From positions 1-19,924 of the forward strand of contig CAZDTI010000124.1 of the NCBI GenBank assembly GCA_964508085.1: a stretch of 19,924 nt of DNA. Reading direction: 5' to 3'. Positions 13,104-19,924 of this stretch are shown here, in pieces. Made by a program: the position numbers and the translations under genes. This DNA comes from CALGLS01 sp964508085 (lineage in GTDB: Bacteria > Bacteroidota > Bacteroidia > Chitinophagales > Saprospiraceae). Below the pieces are notes generated by a model. That model did no database searches and had not been told where the DNA came from. It saw nothing but the letters and a program-made list of their open reading frames with translations. The stretch's first letter is position 1. The number at the start of each line of letters is the position of its first letter.

Positions 13104-14504
13104 TCAAACGTCCGAACTCCGCTGTCCTAAATCAGAATCCGTAACATTCGTTGACTTTCTTTCCTTTGCTTCCGAAGGTTGATCTTTCCTCGGAATACTG
13201 ATCGTAAATTGTGACCCTTCTCCTTTTCTACTTTTAATTTCAATCTTACCATTTAAAAAGGAAGCCATCCGGTGGCAAATTTTCAAACCAAGTCCATAGC
13301 CCTTTTCCTCCTCTGTACCTGTAGTTGAAAACGCACTTTCTCTCTGTTGCAGAATTCTAGTTTGTATTTTTTCATCTATACCTATTCCAAAGTCGGTAAT
13401 AGAAATTTGGTCATATAGCTCACTTTGTTGAAAAGTAACTACGATTTTCTCCCCTGGCGGTGAAAACTTTGCAGCATTGTGTAAAATGTTATTTAAAATG
13501 ATCTTAAGGATATTATGGTCGGCATAGATTGTGGTACCTGGAGGAATTGGAGAAACGATTTGTAGTTTCTTTTTGCTAAGTACAAAGACCATATTGCGGT
13601 TAAGGTCCTCAATCATAGGTCCGAGTTCGAAATAGTCCTTTGCTACTTTGATACCATCTTGTTGAGAGATGACCCAGTTTAATAAATGGTCTAAGGTATA
13701 GAAAAACTTTGTACCAGATTGCTCTATGTGCTTTGCCACTTCCATCAACCGTTCTGGTTGTTCTGTTTTAATTAGATAACTGATTTTTTGTGTGAGATTT
13801 AAAAAGCTGGCTGCAGGACTTTTTAAATCGTGCGCTACTATTTGGATAAGGTGATTTTTGGTTTCGTTTTGTTCTATGTAATGTTCCAGCTTTTCGTTTC
13901 GGTCTGCCAGTGTATTGTTGTATAATATTTGTTTTTGATAGTTGGCTTTGTGTTCTGAAAAGAAGTTAGTAACGATAGAAGCAATAGCTAAAGTTACACA
14001 GAAGAAAATGACGGCATCATTGTACATAGATGGGGTCATAGGATACAAGGGGCTATAGTTTTGCCAGAAATAGAAATTAACACAAAAAATGAAAATGACT
14101 CCTAAGACATTTAGTGCTTGAGCCCATTTTTTCTCGTACATAATGAGTGCCGTAAGGATGGTTGCAAAATAAATGAATTCTACACTGGATTTAGGGCCAT
14201 AAGTGATTGCTAAGGCCAGAGTGAACACTGGAAAGAATACGGTGGCCGTCAGCCTTGCTAACAAATAATTTCTAATCGCTTGAAAAAATAATGGAAAGGT
14301 AAATAAGGATATACTGATGATTTCAATGACCCAGTCACCTCTTTGTAAATATCTGGACTGTGCAAACAATAGAAGGGCAGCAAGCAAGCCTAAAAAGGTA
14401 CATTGATTCAGTATTCGAATTTTCACCTTCTCTATATGAGGCAGATCTTCTGTAATTCCAATGCTAGTCATGGAGGTATACAGATTATTTAAACGTTTAA
14501 ACAT
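13104..14504 (-). CDS. Membrane histidine kinase, orphan
   Basis: The 466-residue protein has about six hydrophobic helices between residues 33 and 182, a short coiled coil (about 190-220), and a histidine kinase core. The H-box is QIVAHDLKSPAASFLNL with His225 as the phosphorylation site. The N-box is IILNNILHNAAKFSPPGE, the G1 box is DFGIGI (Asp371), and the G2 box is KGYGLGL (about 401-407). All key residues are present, so it should be active. The membrane part does not carry a periplasmic sensor domain, which suggests intramembrane or cytoplasmic sensing. No response regulator is next to it; it is convergent with mutS2 and divergent from the nucleotidase gene. The C-terminal tail (about 30 residues) is Ser/Lys-rich and variable. 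Confidence 0.93.
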   Translation of the reverse strand: MFKRLNNLYTSMTSIGITEDLPHIEKVKIRILNQCTFLGLLAALLLFAQSRYLQRGDWVIEIISISLFTFPLFFQAIRNYLLARLTATVFFPVFTLALAITYGPKSSVEFIYFATILTALIMYEKKWAQALNVLGVIFIFCVNFYFWQNYSPLYPMTPSMYNDAVIFFCVTLAIASIVTNFFSEHKANYQKQILYNNTLADRNEKLEHYIEQNETKNHLIQIVAHDLKSPAASFLNLTQKISYLIKTEQPERLMEVAKHIEQSGTKFFYTLDHLLNWVISQQDGIKVAKDYFELGPMIEDLNRNMVFVLSKKKLQIVSPIPPGTTIYADHNILKIILNNILHNAAKFSPPGEKIVVTFQQSELYDQISITDFGIGIDEKIQTRILQQRESAFSTTGTEEEKGYGLGLKICHRMASFLNGKIEIKSRKGEGSQFTISIPRKDQPSEAKERKSTNVTDSDLGQRSSDV

Positions 14505-14548
14505 TTGGAGGCGTTAGTTGTAGTGTCTTATATAGGTGTGGTGTACAT

Positions 14549-14556
14549 CAAAGTTA
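14549..14556 (-). promoter_or_regulatory. Possible -7 element for the histidine kinase gene
   Basis: On the minus strand TAACTTTG (complement of 14549-14556) matches TAnnTTTG exactly, about 45 bp before the kinase ATG. A TTG at the -33 position is not obvious, so the promoter is only partly supported. Confidence 0.35.
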
Positions 14557-14613
14557 ATCATTTTTTTTTATTATCTATACAGCCTTTTAAATAAGCTATG
14601 TTATCTTTAGGTT

Positions 14614-15417
14614 ATGAATAAAGAAAATTCTAACAATGCTTTCTCTTTTAGTAGTGGAAGCAGGCAAAGTATAGCTCATCTATATCTTCTATTCGTTTCC
14701 TTACTTATGCTTTGTCTGACTGCTTGCCATAAAACCTGGCAGGTCAAAGATATAGTAGTTGATCAGCAGAGAATGACTAGTGACCTTCCTTCAGATTCTA
14801 TTATAAATAATATTATTGCACCTTATCGAAAGGATTTATCCGCAGCAATGAATGTGCCTATTGGAGAAAGTTCAGTATTACTACTTAAAGCCCGTCCTGA
14901 GGGAACCTTGAATAACTTTGTAGGAGACCTGTTATACGAAAGAACGACCCATTATTATGGACCTATAGATTTCGCAACTGCTAATTATGGTGGCTTACGG
15001 ATTCCTTCTATCCCTCCTGGGCCAATCGCGGTAGGGAAGATTTATGAACTAATGCCTTTTGATAATCAAATTGTTGTGTTGAAAATGAAAGGAGATTTGC
15101 TACAGCAGCTACTTGATCGGATAGCGGAAAGAAACGGCTGGGCTGTTAGCAAGCAATTACGTTTTGAAATAGTAGAAGACAAGGCTACATCTGTTACCAT
15201 TAATGGAGAAGGATTGGACGTTCAAAGAGAATACAGTGTTTCTATTCCTGATTATATCGCCAATGGCGGAGATGGTTGTGATTTTTTAGAAAAGGCCGAA
15301 CGTTTTGACGTAAACATTTTAGTTCGAGACGCTATGATTGAATATGTGGAAAAGGTTGAGGCAGAAGGGGGGATGATAAGTGCTGTATTAGATGGTAGGA
15401 TAAAGAAGGCAGAATAA
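14614..15417 (+). CDS. Lipoprotein with 5'-nucleotidase C-terminal (substrate-binding) domain
   Basis: The 267-residue protein has a type II signal: a long n-region, a hydrophobic stretch LYLLFVSLLML and the lipobox LTAC with Cys38, so it should be anchored as a lipoprotein. The rest matches the UshA/5'-nucleotidase C-terminal domain: GTLNNFVGDLL, FATANYGGLR (nucleotide-binding loop), LMPFDNQIVVLKM, and IPDYIANGGDG near the end. That domain binds the nucleoside in two-domain 5'-nucleotidases, and here it is a separate gene. The metallophosphatase half is encoded 300 bp downstream, so the two probably work together outside the cytoplasmic membrane to cleave nucleotides for salvage. It is divergent from the histidine kinase. 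Confidence 0.88.
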   Translation: MNKENSNNAFSFSSGSRQSIAHLYLLFVSLLMLCLTACHKTWQVKDIVVDQQRMTSDLPSDSIINNIIAPYRKDLSAAMNVPIGESSVLLLKARPEGTLNNFVGDLLYERTTHYYGPIDFATANYGGLRIPSIPPGPIAVGKIYELMPFDNQIVVLKMKGDLLQQLLDRIAERNGWAVSKQLRFEIVEDKATSVTINGEGLDVQREYSVSIPDYIANGGDGCDFLEKAERFDVNILVRDAMIEYVEKVEAEGGMISAVLDGRIKKAE

Positions 15418-15503
15418 GATTAAGGGAAACTTGAAAAGAGCGCAAATGCAGTATCCTTAAGCTGATTATGAGAATCAGAGGTCAAAATATTGAATCTCGA
15501 ATT

Positions 15504-15664
15504 AAGGAGTCAGAGAATAATAAAGTTCCGGTTTAGAGGCAGTTGATTTTGAGCTGATCAAGGCAAACAAATTGAGCATAGCCATAGCTACGTGATATTT
15601 TTTTAACGAAGGACAGCGCAAAATCAACAACTATAAACCGGAAAGTTATTATTTACTGAGTCCT
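15504..15664. repeat. 161-bp palindromic element between the nucleotidase halves
   Basis: The left arm (15504-15551) and right arm (15619-15664) are imperfect inverse copies of about 47 bp, sharing TTCCGGTTTA, GTTGATTTTG, GTCAG/CTGA and AATAATAA blocks. The 67-bp centre contains GAGCATAGCCATAGCTACGT, followed by eight T residues and AACGAAGGACAGCGC. No ORF with a known domain was found. It looks like a MITE-like or structured-RNA element; I have a vague memory of this core in other Bacteroidota genomes, which cannot be verified here. The rest of the 299-bp gap has no feature. Confidence 0.7.
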
Positions 15665-15716
15665 AAAGGAGCTTAGAAAAAGATTAACTTGTTTTACATC
15701 TAGTATACTAACAATA

Positions 15717-16628
15717 ATGAAAAGAAGAACCTTCCTTCAAAAATCAATAACCAGTGCTGCCCTTCTAAGCGCCAATGCTTTTCCAATCATGGCGGCTGAA
15801 GATCCCGAAATTCAGCAACTAACAATTCTCCATACCAATGATTGGCACAGTCGAATAGATCCTTTTCCCATGGATGGTGGTCGAAACCAAGGGCTTGGTG
15901 GTATTGCAAAGCGTGCAAAAATGATTGATAAAGTTCGTAAGGAAAACGAACAGGTACTATTATTGGATAGTGGAGATATTTTTCAAGGGACTCCTTATTT
16001 CAATTTCTACCACGGAGAACCTGAAATGAAATTGATGTCAGCACTAAAATATGATGCAGCTACTATTGGAAATCATGATTTTGATGGAGGCATAGATGGC
16101 TTGAAGAAAGTATTGCCATTGGCGAACTTCCCCCTGCTTTCTGCCAATTATGATTTTTCTGATACCATATTATACAATGACATTACCGCCTACAAGACTT
16201 TTCAAAAAGGAAAGATCAAAGTTGGCGTTTTTGGATTAGGGGTTGAACTTAAAGGATTGGTCGCAAAAGAACTCTATAAAAAGACTAGGTATCTCGATCC
16301 CGTAACGATGGCGAATAAGACTGCCGCTTTTCTGAAGTTAGAAGAAAAATGCCATTTGGTGATTTGCTTGTCTCACCTTGGTTACAATTACGAAGATAAA
16401 ATCTGCGATGTCAAATTAGCACAATCGACCAAATACATCGATCTAATCCTGGGTGGACATTCGCATACTTTTATGAAAGAGCCTGATATCCGCCAGAACC
16501 TGGAGGGTCAAGAAGTCGTTATTAATCAAGCTGGCTGGGGAGGGATATTATTGGGGAGAATAGATATTCTATTTGAAAGAAATTTGAAAAGGAAGAAGCT
16601 TGGACACTCTAATGATTTAGTAAAGTAA
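15717..16628 (+). CDS. 5'-nucleotidase/metallophosphatase, N-terminal-type domain only
   Basis: The 303-residue protein begins with a Tat-like signal, MKRRTFLQKS followed by a hydrophobic Ala/Ser stretch and cleavage after about residue 27. The calcineurin-like metal site is complete: ILHTNDWHSRI (Asp42, His44), LLLDSGDIFQGTPYF (Asp87), ATIGNHDFDGG (Asn119, His120), LSHLG and GGHSHTF. This is the catalytic half of UshA-type nucleotidases. It ends after ERNLKRKKLG with no room for the substrate-binding domain, which the gene at 14614 supplies. Such split pairs are known in Bacteroidota. Nucleotides or UDP-sugars are likely substrates; the exact one is not clear. Confidence 0.92.
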   Translation: MKRRTFLQKSITSAALLSANAFPIMAAEDPEIQQLTILHTNDWHSRIDPFPMDGGRNQGLGGIAKRAKMIDKVRKENEQVLLLDSGDIFQGTPYFNFYHGEPEMKLMSALKYDAATIGNHDFDGGIDGLKKVLPLANFPLLSANYDFSDTILYNDITAYKTFQKGKIKVGVFGLGVELKGLVAKELYKKTRYLDPVTMANKTAAFLKLEEKCHLVICLSHLGYNYEDKICDVKLAQSTKYIDLILGGHSHTFMKEPDIRQNLEGQEVVINQAGWGGILLGRIDILFERNLKRKKLGHSNDLVK

Positions 16629-17037
16629 TTCCTCGGCCCCTTCGTACCTAATCAAGGAGCAATGTTTCTTGACACATTTCGCTTACTTGGAGTGACGATA
16701 TTTTATGAAACAGTTTTAAAGAAATCATAAATAACCAATTACTAAAAATCATTTTCAACTCGCCCTCGTTAGTTTCAAAGTTCAAAAAGAACACAAAACG
16801 CCTGACGATTAACTTTTATGTGTTTTTGTTTGATATAGAATTTTGCATTATAAGAGTAAGCGTTTCGTTGTTGCTTTGTCATTAGTCTGAGTAGTTTTTA
16901 AAAGTGTTCCACACTAAGGAATTGATTTCCAGTTGATTCCCTTTTGAAGGAACAGGCAGAGAATTTTCCACTTGGAATAACAAATATCATTAATTACAAA
17001 TTGATAAAAATAAATTATGTTTTTCTTCTAATATTCA

Positions 17038-17069
17038 TTTTGTGATCCCGAGTTTTTTCCGCACTTTTG
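17038..17069 (+). promoter_or_regulatory. Possible dnaA promoter
   Basis: TTTTG at 17038-17042 and CACTTTTG at 17062-17069 (close to TAnnTTTG) are separated by 19 bp, the usual Bacteroidota spacing. A start near 17077 would give dnaA a leader of about 200 nt. Confidence 0.4.
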
Positions 17070-17235
17070 TAGTCCTCCACAGGAAGGGGATTCAACTAAT
17101 CTAACAACCTGTTTAGGCACGGGGTAAATACATGAGAAAACGATCTTCGCTTTTATAGCAAACTACTACCTCAACTGGATTGTTCGAGAACTACACATTT
17201 TCTTGTCGTTAAAAAAAATATTTAAATCATCTCGT

Positions 17236-17264
17236 CATACGATATCGAGAGGCTCATTCGTATG
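17236..17264 (+). promoter_or_regulatory. Hairpin in the dnaA leader
   Basis: CATACGA (17236-17242) and TCGTATG (17258-17264) are perfect inverse heptamers around a 15-nt loop. The second arm contains the ATG of a 9-codon ORF that overlaps the dnaA start. A role in translation control is possible. Confidence 0.3.
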
Positions 17265-17284
17265 TCGACTAATGTATCTGAAGA

Positions 17285-18766
17285 ATGCTAAAAGATTGCG
17301 TTACTGTATGGGACAACTGTCTGCAAACTATTCGCAGCGCTGTCAACAACCAGAGTTACAAAACCTGGTTCGAACCCATTAAACCTGTTCACTTGGACAG
17401 GGACGCATTGACTATACAGGTACCAAACAAGTTTTTCTACGAATGGCTAGAAGAGCATTATGTAGCTCTTTTGAAAAAAACCATTCGACAGGAACTTGGC
17501 GCTGACGGCAGACTGGAATACCAGATCCTTGTCGGAAAGCCTTTGGAAAATGAATACAATGCGCAAAAAACTTTCGTGGCTCAAAACGCCATGAGCAATG
17601 CCTCCTCTAATTCAAGAGCGTTTCAACAAAAATCAAAAAAGAGATCTGACGTTTCTGCTCCGGGCGGAATCGATTCAGGCTCTATTAAAAATCCTTTCGT
17701 AATTCCGGGGATCAAAAAATTGAAGATTGAATCTCAATTGAACCCAAGTTATATCTTTGAAAACTTCATCGAAGGAGATTGTAACAAGTTGGCCCGCTCT
17801 GCCGGTCAAGCTGTCGCAAACAAACCTGGTGGAACTGCTTTCAATCCGCTAGTGATTTTTGGAGATGTTGGACTAGGAAAAACGCACTTGGCTCAAGCCA
17901 TCGGAAATGAAGTGCTTAGAGCGAATGACAATAAGACGGTATTATATGTATCTTCTGAAAAGTTTACCAACCAAATCATCGACTCCATTCGTAATAATGC
18001 CGTTAATGATTTTGTAAACTTCTACCAATTGATTGATGTCCTTATTATAGATGACATTCAGTTTTTGGCCAACAAAGTAAAGACACAGGAAATTTTCTTC
18101 CACATCTTTAACCAGTTGCACCAAAGTGGTAAACAAATTATTCTAACTTCTGACCGCGCTCCTAAGGATTTGGACGGAATGGAAGAGCGATTGATTTCTC
18201 GTTTCAAATGGGGATTATCTGCCGACATTCAAGCACCAGATTTGGAAACAAGAATGGCAATTCTGGAAGCAAAGATGAATCAGGAAGGTTTGGAACTGCC
18301 TCAAGATGTTGTAGAATTTGTTTGTTACAATATTAAGAACAACATTCGTGAATTGGAAGGTGTGCTGATTTCATTAGTGGCTCAGTCCTCTATCAATCGA
18401 ATTGACATAGATATTGATTTGGCTAAAGAAGTGATTAAAAACTTCGTCAATCAAATGTCTAAGGAAATTACAGTTGACTTCATTCAGAAATTGGTTGGAG
18501 AACATTTTGATGTACCGGTTGATAAATTGAAAGGTCAAACACGAAAGCGTGGAATCGTAATCGCTAGACAACTTTCAATGTACCTTGCAAAGAACCTTAC
18601 AAATAAATCACTCAAAGCAATTGGAGAAAACTTTGGAGGTCGTGATCATTCAACGGTGATTTACTCTTGCAAAGCTGTTCAAGATCTACTGGATACGGAC
18701 TTGATCTTCAAAGACACCGTAGCAGATTTAGAGAAGAAAATTAAAATGAGTTTAAACGAGAAATAA
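17285..18766 (+). CDS. dnaA: Chromosomal replication initiator protein DnaA
   Basis: The 493-residue protein shows all four DnaA domains. Domain I (1-85) has VWDNCLQTIRSAVNNQSYKTWFEPIKP and LTIQVPNKFFYEWLEEHY. Domain II is a linker of about 60 residues rich in Ser, Asn and Lys. Domain III is the AAA+ ATPase, with Walker A GDVGLGKT (193-200), Walker B LIIDDIQF (253-260) and sensor motifs around SRFKWGL and NIRELEGVL. Domain IV is the DNA-binding domain with the signature GRDHSTVIYSC (452-462). It unwinds the replication origin and regulates transcription. The start at 17285 matches the family N-terminus. dnaN does not follow; the next gene downstream is a convergent MFS gene. A terminator lies at 18839-18860. 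Confidence 0.97.
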   Translation: MLKDCVTVWDNCLQTIRSAVNNQSYKTWFEPIKPVHLDRDALTIQVPNKFFYEWLEEHYVALLKKTIRQELGADGRLEYQILVGKPLENEYNAQKTFVAQNAMSNASSNSRAFQQKSKKRSDVSAPGGIDSGSIKNPFVIPGIKKLKIESQLNPSYIFENFIEGDCNKLARSAGQAVANKPGGTAFNPLVIFGDVGLGKTHLAQAIGNEVLRANDNKTVLYVSSEKFTNQIIDSIRNNAVNDFVNFYQLIDVLIIDDIQFLANKVKTQEIFFHIFNQLHQSGKQIILTSDRAPKDLDGMEERLISRFKWGLSADIQAPDLETRMAILEAKMNQEGLELPQDVVEFVCYNIKNNIRELEGVLISLVAQSSINRIDIDIDLAKEVIKNFVNQMSKEITVDFIQKLVGEHFDVPVDKLKGQTRKRGIVIARQLSMYLAKNLTNKSLKAIGENFGGRDHSTVIYSCKAVQDLLDTDLIFKDTVADLEKKIKMSLNEK

Positions 18767-18834
18767 TAGAATACTTTTTAGAATCTGATAATGAAAAGCT
18801 GAGTACTAATTCTTTAATTCAGCAAAAAAACAAA

Positions 18835-18864
18835 AAAAGCCACTGATGAGAGTCAGTGGCTTTT
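18835..18864. terminator. Bidirectional intrinsic terminator of dnaA and the MFS gene
   Basis: GCCACTGA (18839-18846) and TCAGTGGC (18853-18860) form a perfect 8-bp stem with a TGAGAG loop, extended by four A-T pairs. The + strand continues with TTTT, and on the minus strand the stem is followed by a run of T7-G-T7, so it should stop transcripts from both convergent genes. Confidence 0.85.
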
Positions 18865-18974
18865 GGTATTTCTCGACTCACTGGACTCGCTTCTGATGAA
18901 TTTCTTTTCCAGAATTAATAGAGCTAAGAAAAAATTGCGGAATCATTATTTACTTCCAACGCAACCCCAAGTAT

Positions 18975-19092
18975 CTAAAGAGGAGTATCAGGGCCGTACG
19001 CACTGAATGTACATGTAGAACGCAATTTTATCCATTTGGTCAATTTTATTTTTTGAGGTATTAGTGGGAGGTCGGTAGATGCTCCTCTTTAG
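18975..19092. repeat. Inverted-repeat segment downstream of the MFS gene
   Basis: CTAAAGAGGAGTATC (18975-18989) and GATGCTCCTCTTTAG (19078-19092) are inverse over 14 of 15 positions, separated by 88 bp. The enclosed DNA has no ORF and slightly different base composition. It may be a small non-autonomous element or the scar of one. It is not a simple terminator because of the long centre. Confidence 0.45.
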
Positions 19093-19139
19093 GGCCTGTC
19101 TAGCAGCCAGATAGAGCTGGGGGCAGCGCAGACAAATAA

Positions 19140-19924
19140 CTACACCGACCCAACCTCTACAACACTTTTCTTCACAGTCAATAATTTCTCTTCTGCTGCA
19201 ATTTTCCCCTTCGTATAAACAAAGCCCAAAACCGACAATGCTCCAAGCCCTGTCGTCGCCCACCAAAGAACTGGAAATCCATATTCTTCTGCGATATACA
19301 AACCCAGTGAAGGCGAGATAATAAATGCAATAGAAAAAGCCATAGAGTAAAGTCCCATATATTCTCCACGTCTTCCAGGAGTTGATCGACTTAAAGCGAA
19401 AGCATTGCTAAACGGAAAGCCAATAACTTCCCCAATGCTTATGGCAATGATGAAATACCATACCGCCATGGAAACTGCAAATTGGGCAAAGCCCAAAGCG
19501 AGAAAGCCTGAAGCAATCATCGCATACCCGATAACAACCAAAGACATCCGGTTATAGCGATTTTCCAGAAGGTAGACCGCTGGCATTTCTATAGCAACGA
19601 TGATTAAGCCATTCGTCATCATGAGCAAACCATACTGGGATTCATTGTAAAGCAATACTTCTTTTAGAAAAACAGGTACCGTTGAAAACAATTGCATAAA
19701 GACAATAGCAGCTATCATTTTAAAAAAGATGAAAGTAAGATAGTTCTGATCTTTGTAAGCAGTAGCTCCTTTCCCCGATTCATCTAATTCTTCATCATTG
19801 GTCTCTGCAACAACTTCTTCCTTCGGCTTTAAAGCAAACAACAGAAAGAAAGCGGCTAGAATACAAGTCGTACCATCTATGACGAACAACCATTTGTAAC
19901 CAAATAGAGCTGATATAGTCCCCG
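19140..19924 (-). CDS. MFS transporter, C-terminal part (runs off right edge)
   Basis: At least 260 codons are open to the window edge. The visible sequence enters at GTISALFGYKWLFVIDG, a mid-protein membrane helix, so the start lies beyond the window even though a TTG could be read as a start at 19887-19889. A central hydrophilic loop (EEVVAETNDEELDESGKG) is followed by the second six-helix half: FIFFKMIAAIVFMQLFSTVP, YGLLMMTNGLIIVAIEMPAVYLLENR, a cytoplasmic NRMSLVVIGYAMIASG, and FSNAFALSRSTPGRRGEYMGLY, the last resembling the MFS 'A-like' repeats of multidrug exporters. Substrate is unknown. It is convergent with dnaA. Confidence 0.88.
   Translation of the reverse strand, partial: GTISALFGYKWLFVIDGTTCILAAFFLLFALKPKEEVVAETNDEELDESGKGATAYKDQNYLTFIFFKMIAAIVFMQLFSTVPVFLKEVLLYNESQYGLLMMTNGLIIVAIEMPAVYLLENRYNRMSLVVIGYAMIASGFLALGFAQFAVSMAVWYFIIAISIGEVIGFPFSNAFALSRSTPGRRGEYMGLYSMAFSIAFIISPSLGLYIAEEYGFPVLWWATTGLGALSVLGFVYTKGKIAAEEKLLTVKKSVVEVGSV

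Larger units (their letters stand above)
16629..17284 (+). other. Long region upstream of dnaA
   Basis: No convincing ORF, tRNA or rRNA was found in these 656 bp. It contains a promoter-like pair at 17038-17069, three degenerate DnaA-box-like sequences on the + strand (TGTTCCACA 16905-16913, TTTTCCACT 16964-16972, TCCTCCACA 17073-17081; each 7 of 9 bases), an AT-rich stretch around 16976-17040, and a hairpin directly before dnaA. An origin of replication cannot be claimed from this. Confidence 0.45.
18767..19139. other. Gap between convergent dnaA and MFS genes
   Basis: These 373 bp contain a strong bidirectional terminator (18835-18864) and a 118-bp inverted-repeat segment (18975-19092). 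A 92-codon minus-strand ORF that runs from the MFS gene into this gap is out of frame with it and has no recognisable domain; I take it as chance. Confidence 0.5.

Noticed and set aside
14602..14609. TATCTTTA as a promoter for the nucleotidase lipoprotein gene
   Set aside because: It lies only 4 bp before the ATG, too close to give a transcript containing the start codon, and no -33 element is seen.
16629..17284. Origin of replication
   Set aside because: Only degenerate DnaA-box-like matches were found, dnaN is not adjacent, and origins in Bacteroidota are not always next to dnaA.
18988..19266. A 92-codon minus ORF overlapping the end of the MFS gene
   Set aside because: It is in a different frame from the MFS protein, Cys-rich by chance, and crosses the inverted-repeat segment.

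Overview
The window looks like chromosomal DNA of a Bacteroidota bacterium, possibly from the Saprospiria/Lewinella side, although that finer placement is only an impression. The support is AT-rich intergenic DNA, several promoters that fit the Bacteroidota pattern (TTTG about 20 bp before TAnnTTTG) instead of the E. coli pattern, few Shine-Dalgarno sequences, a Bacteroidota-type DnaA, a MutS2 of 796 residues and two HxlR regulators. No rRNA, tRNA or CRISPR array was seen.

Layout. 1-2672 (minus strand): the N-terminal 333 codons of an RND/MMPL exporter running off the left edge, a doubtful small membrane ORF, a GNAT acetyltransferase and a SRPBCC protein. 2795-4392: two HxlR regulators, each divergent from a small enzyme-like gene (SRPBCC, and a SnoaL/NTF2-like protein) and sharing one palindromic operator motif, TTGCA-N3-TGCAA. 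4721-5824: an S24/LexA-fold HTH regulator whose catalytic lysine appears to be arginine, followed by a 71-residue unknown protein. 6025-7452 (minus): a YggS-type PLP-binding protein and a deoxynucleoside kinase. 7679-9543: gatC, a lone ABC ATPase and a PduO-type cobalamin adenosyltransferase. 9551-10573: a RAYT/Y1 transposase element bounded by inverted copies of a hairpin repeat, with a further copy inside the transposase reading frame. 10648-13038: mutS2. 13104-14504 (minus): a six-pass membrane histidine kinase without a visible partner regulator. 14614-16628: a 5'-nucleotidase split into two genes, with the substrate-binding half first (lipoprotein) and the metallophosphatase half second (Tat-type signal). 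17285-18766: dnaA with a long upstream region. 19140-19924 (minus): a partial MFS transporter running off the right edge.

The housekeeping genes are conventional. The unusual part is the intergenic DNA. Several different repeat families sit in gene junctions: a 180-bp palindrome with CAACTT-type arms (5827-6006), a short CCTTTGCG array (6736-6775), a 160-bp palindrome whose arms are each four tandem decamers (8791-8950), the hairpin repeats of the RAYT element, a 161-bp long-armed palindrome between the nucleotidase halves (15504-15664), and a 118-bp inverted-repeat segment downstream of the MFS gene. The RAYT element with an in-frame repeat copy, the paired HxlR operators and the tandem-armed palindromes are the best candidates for something not previously described. 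None could be tested against a database here.
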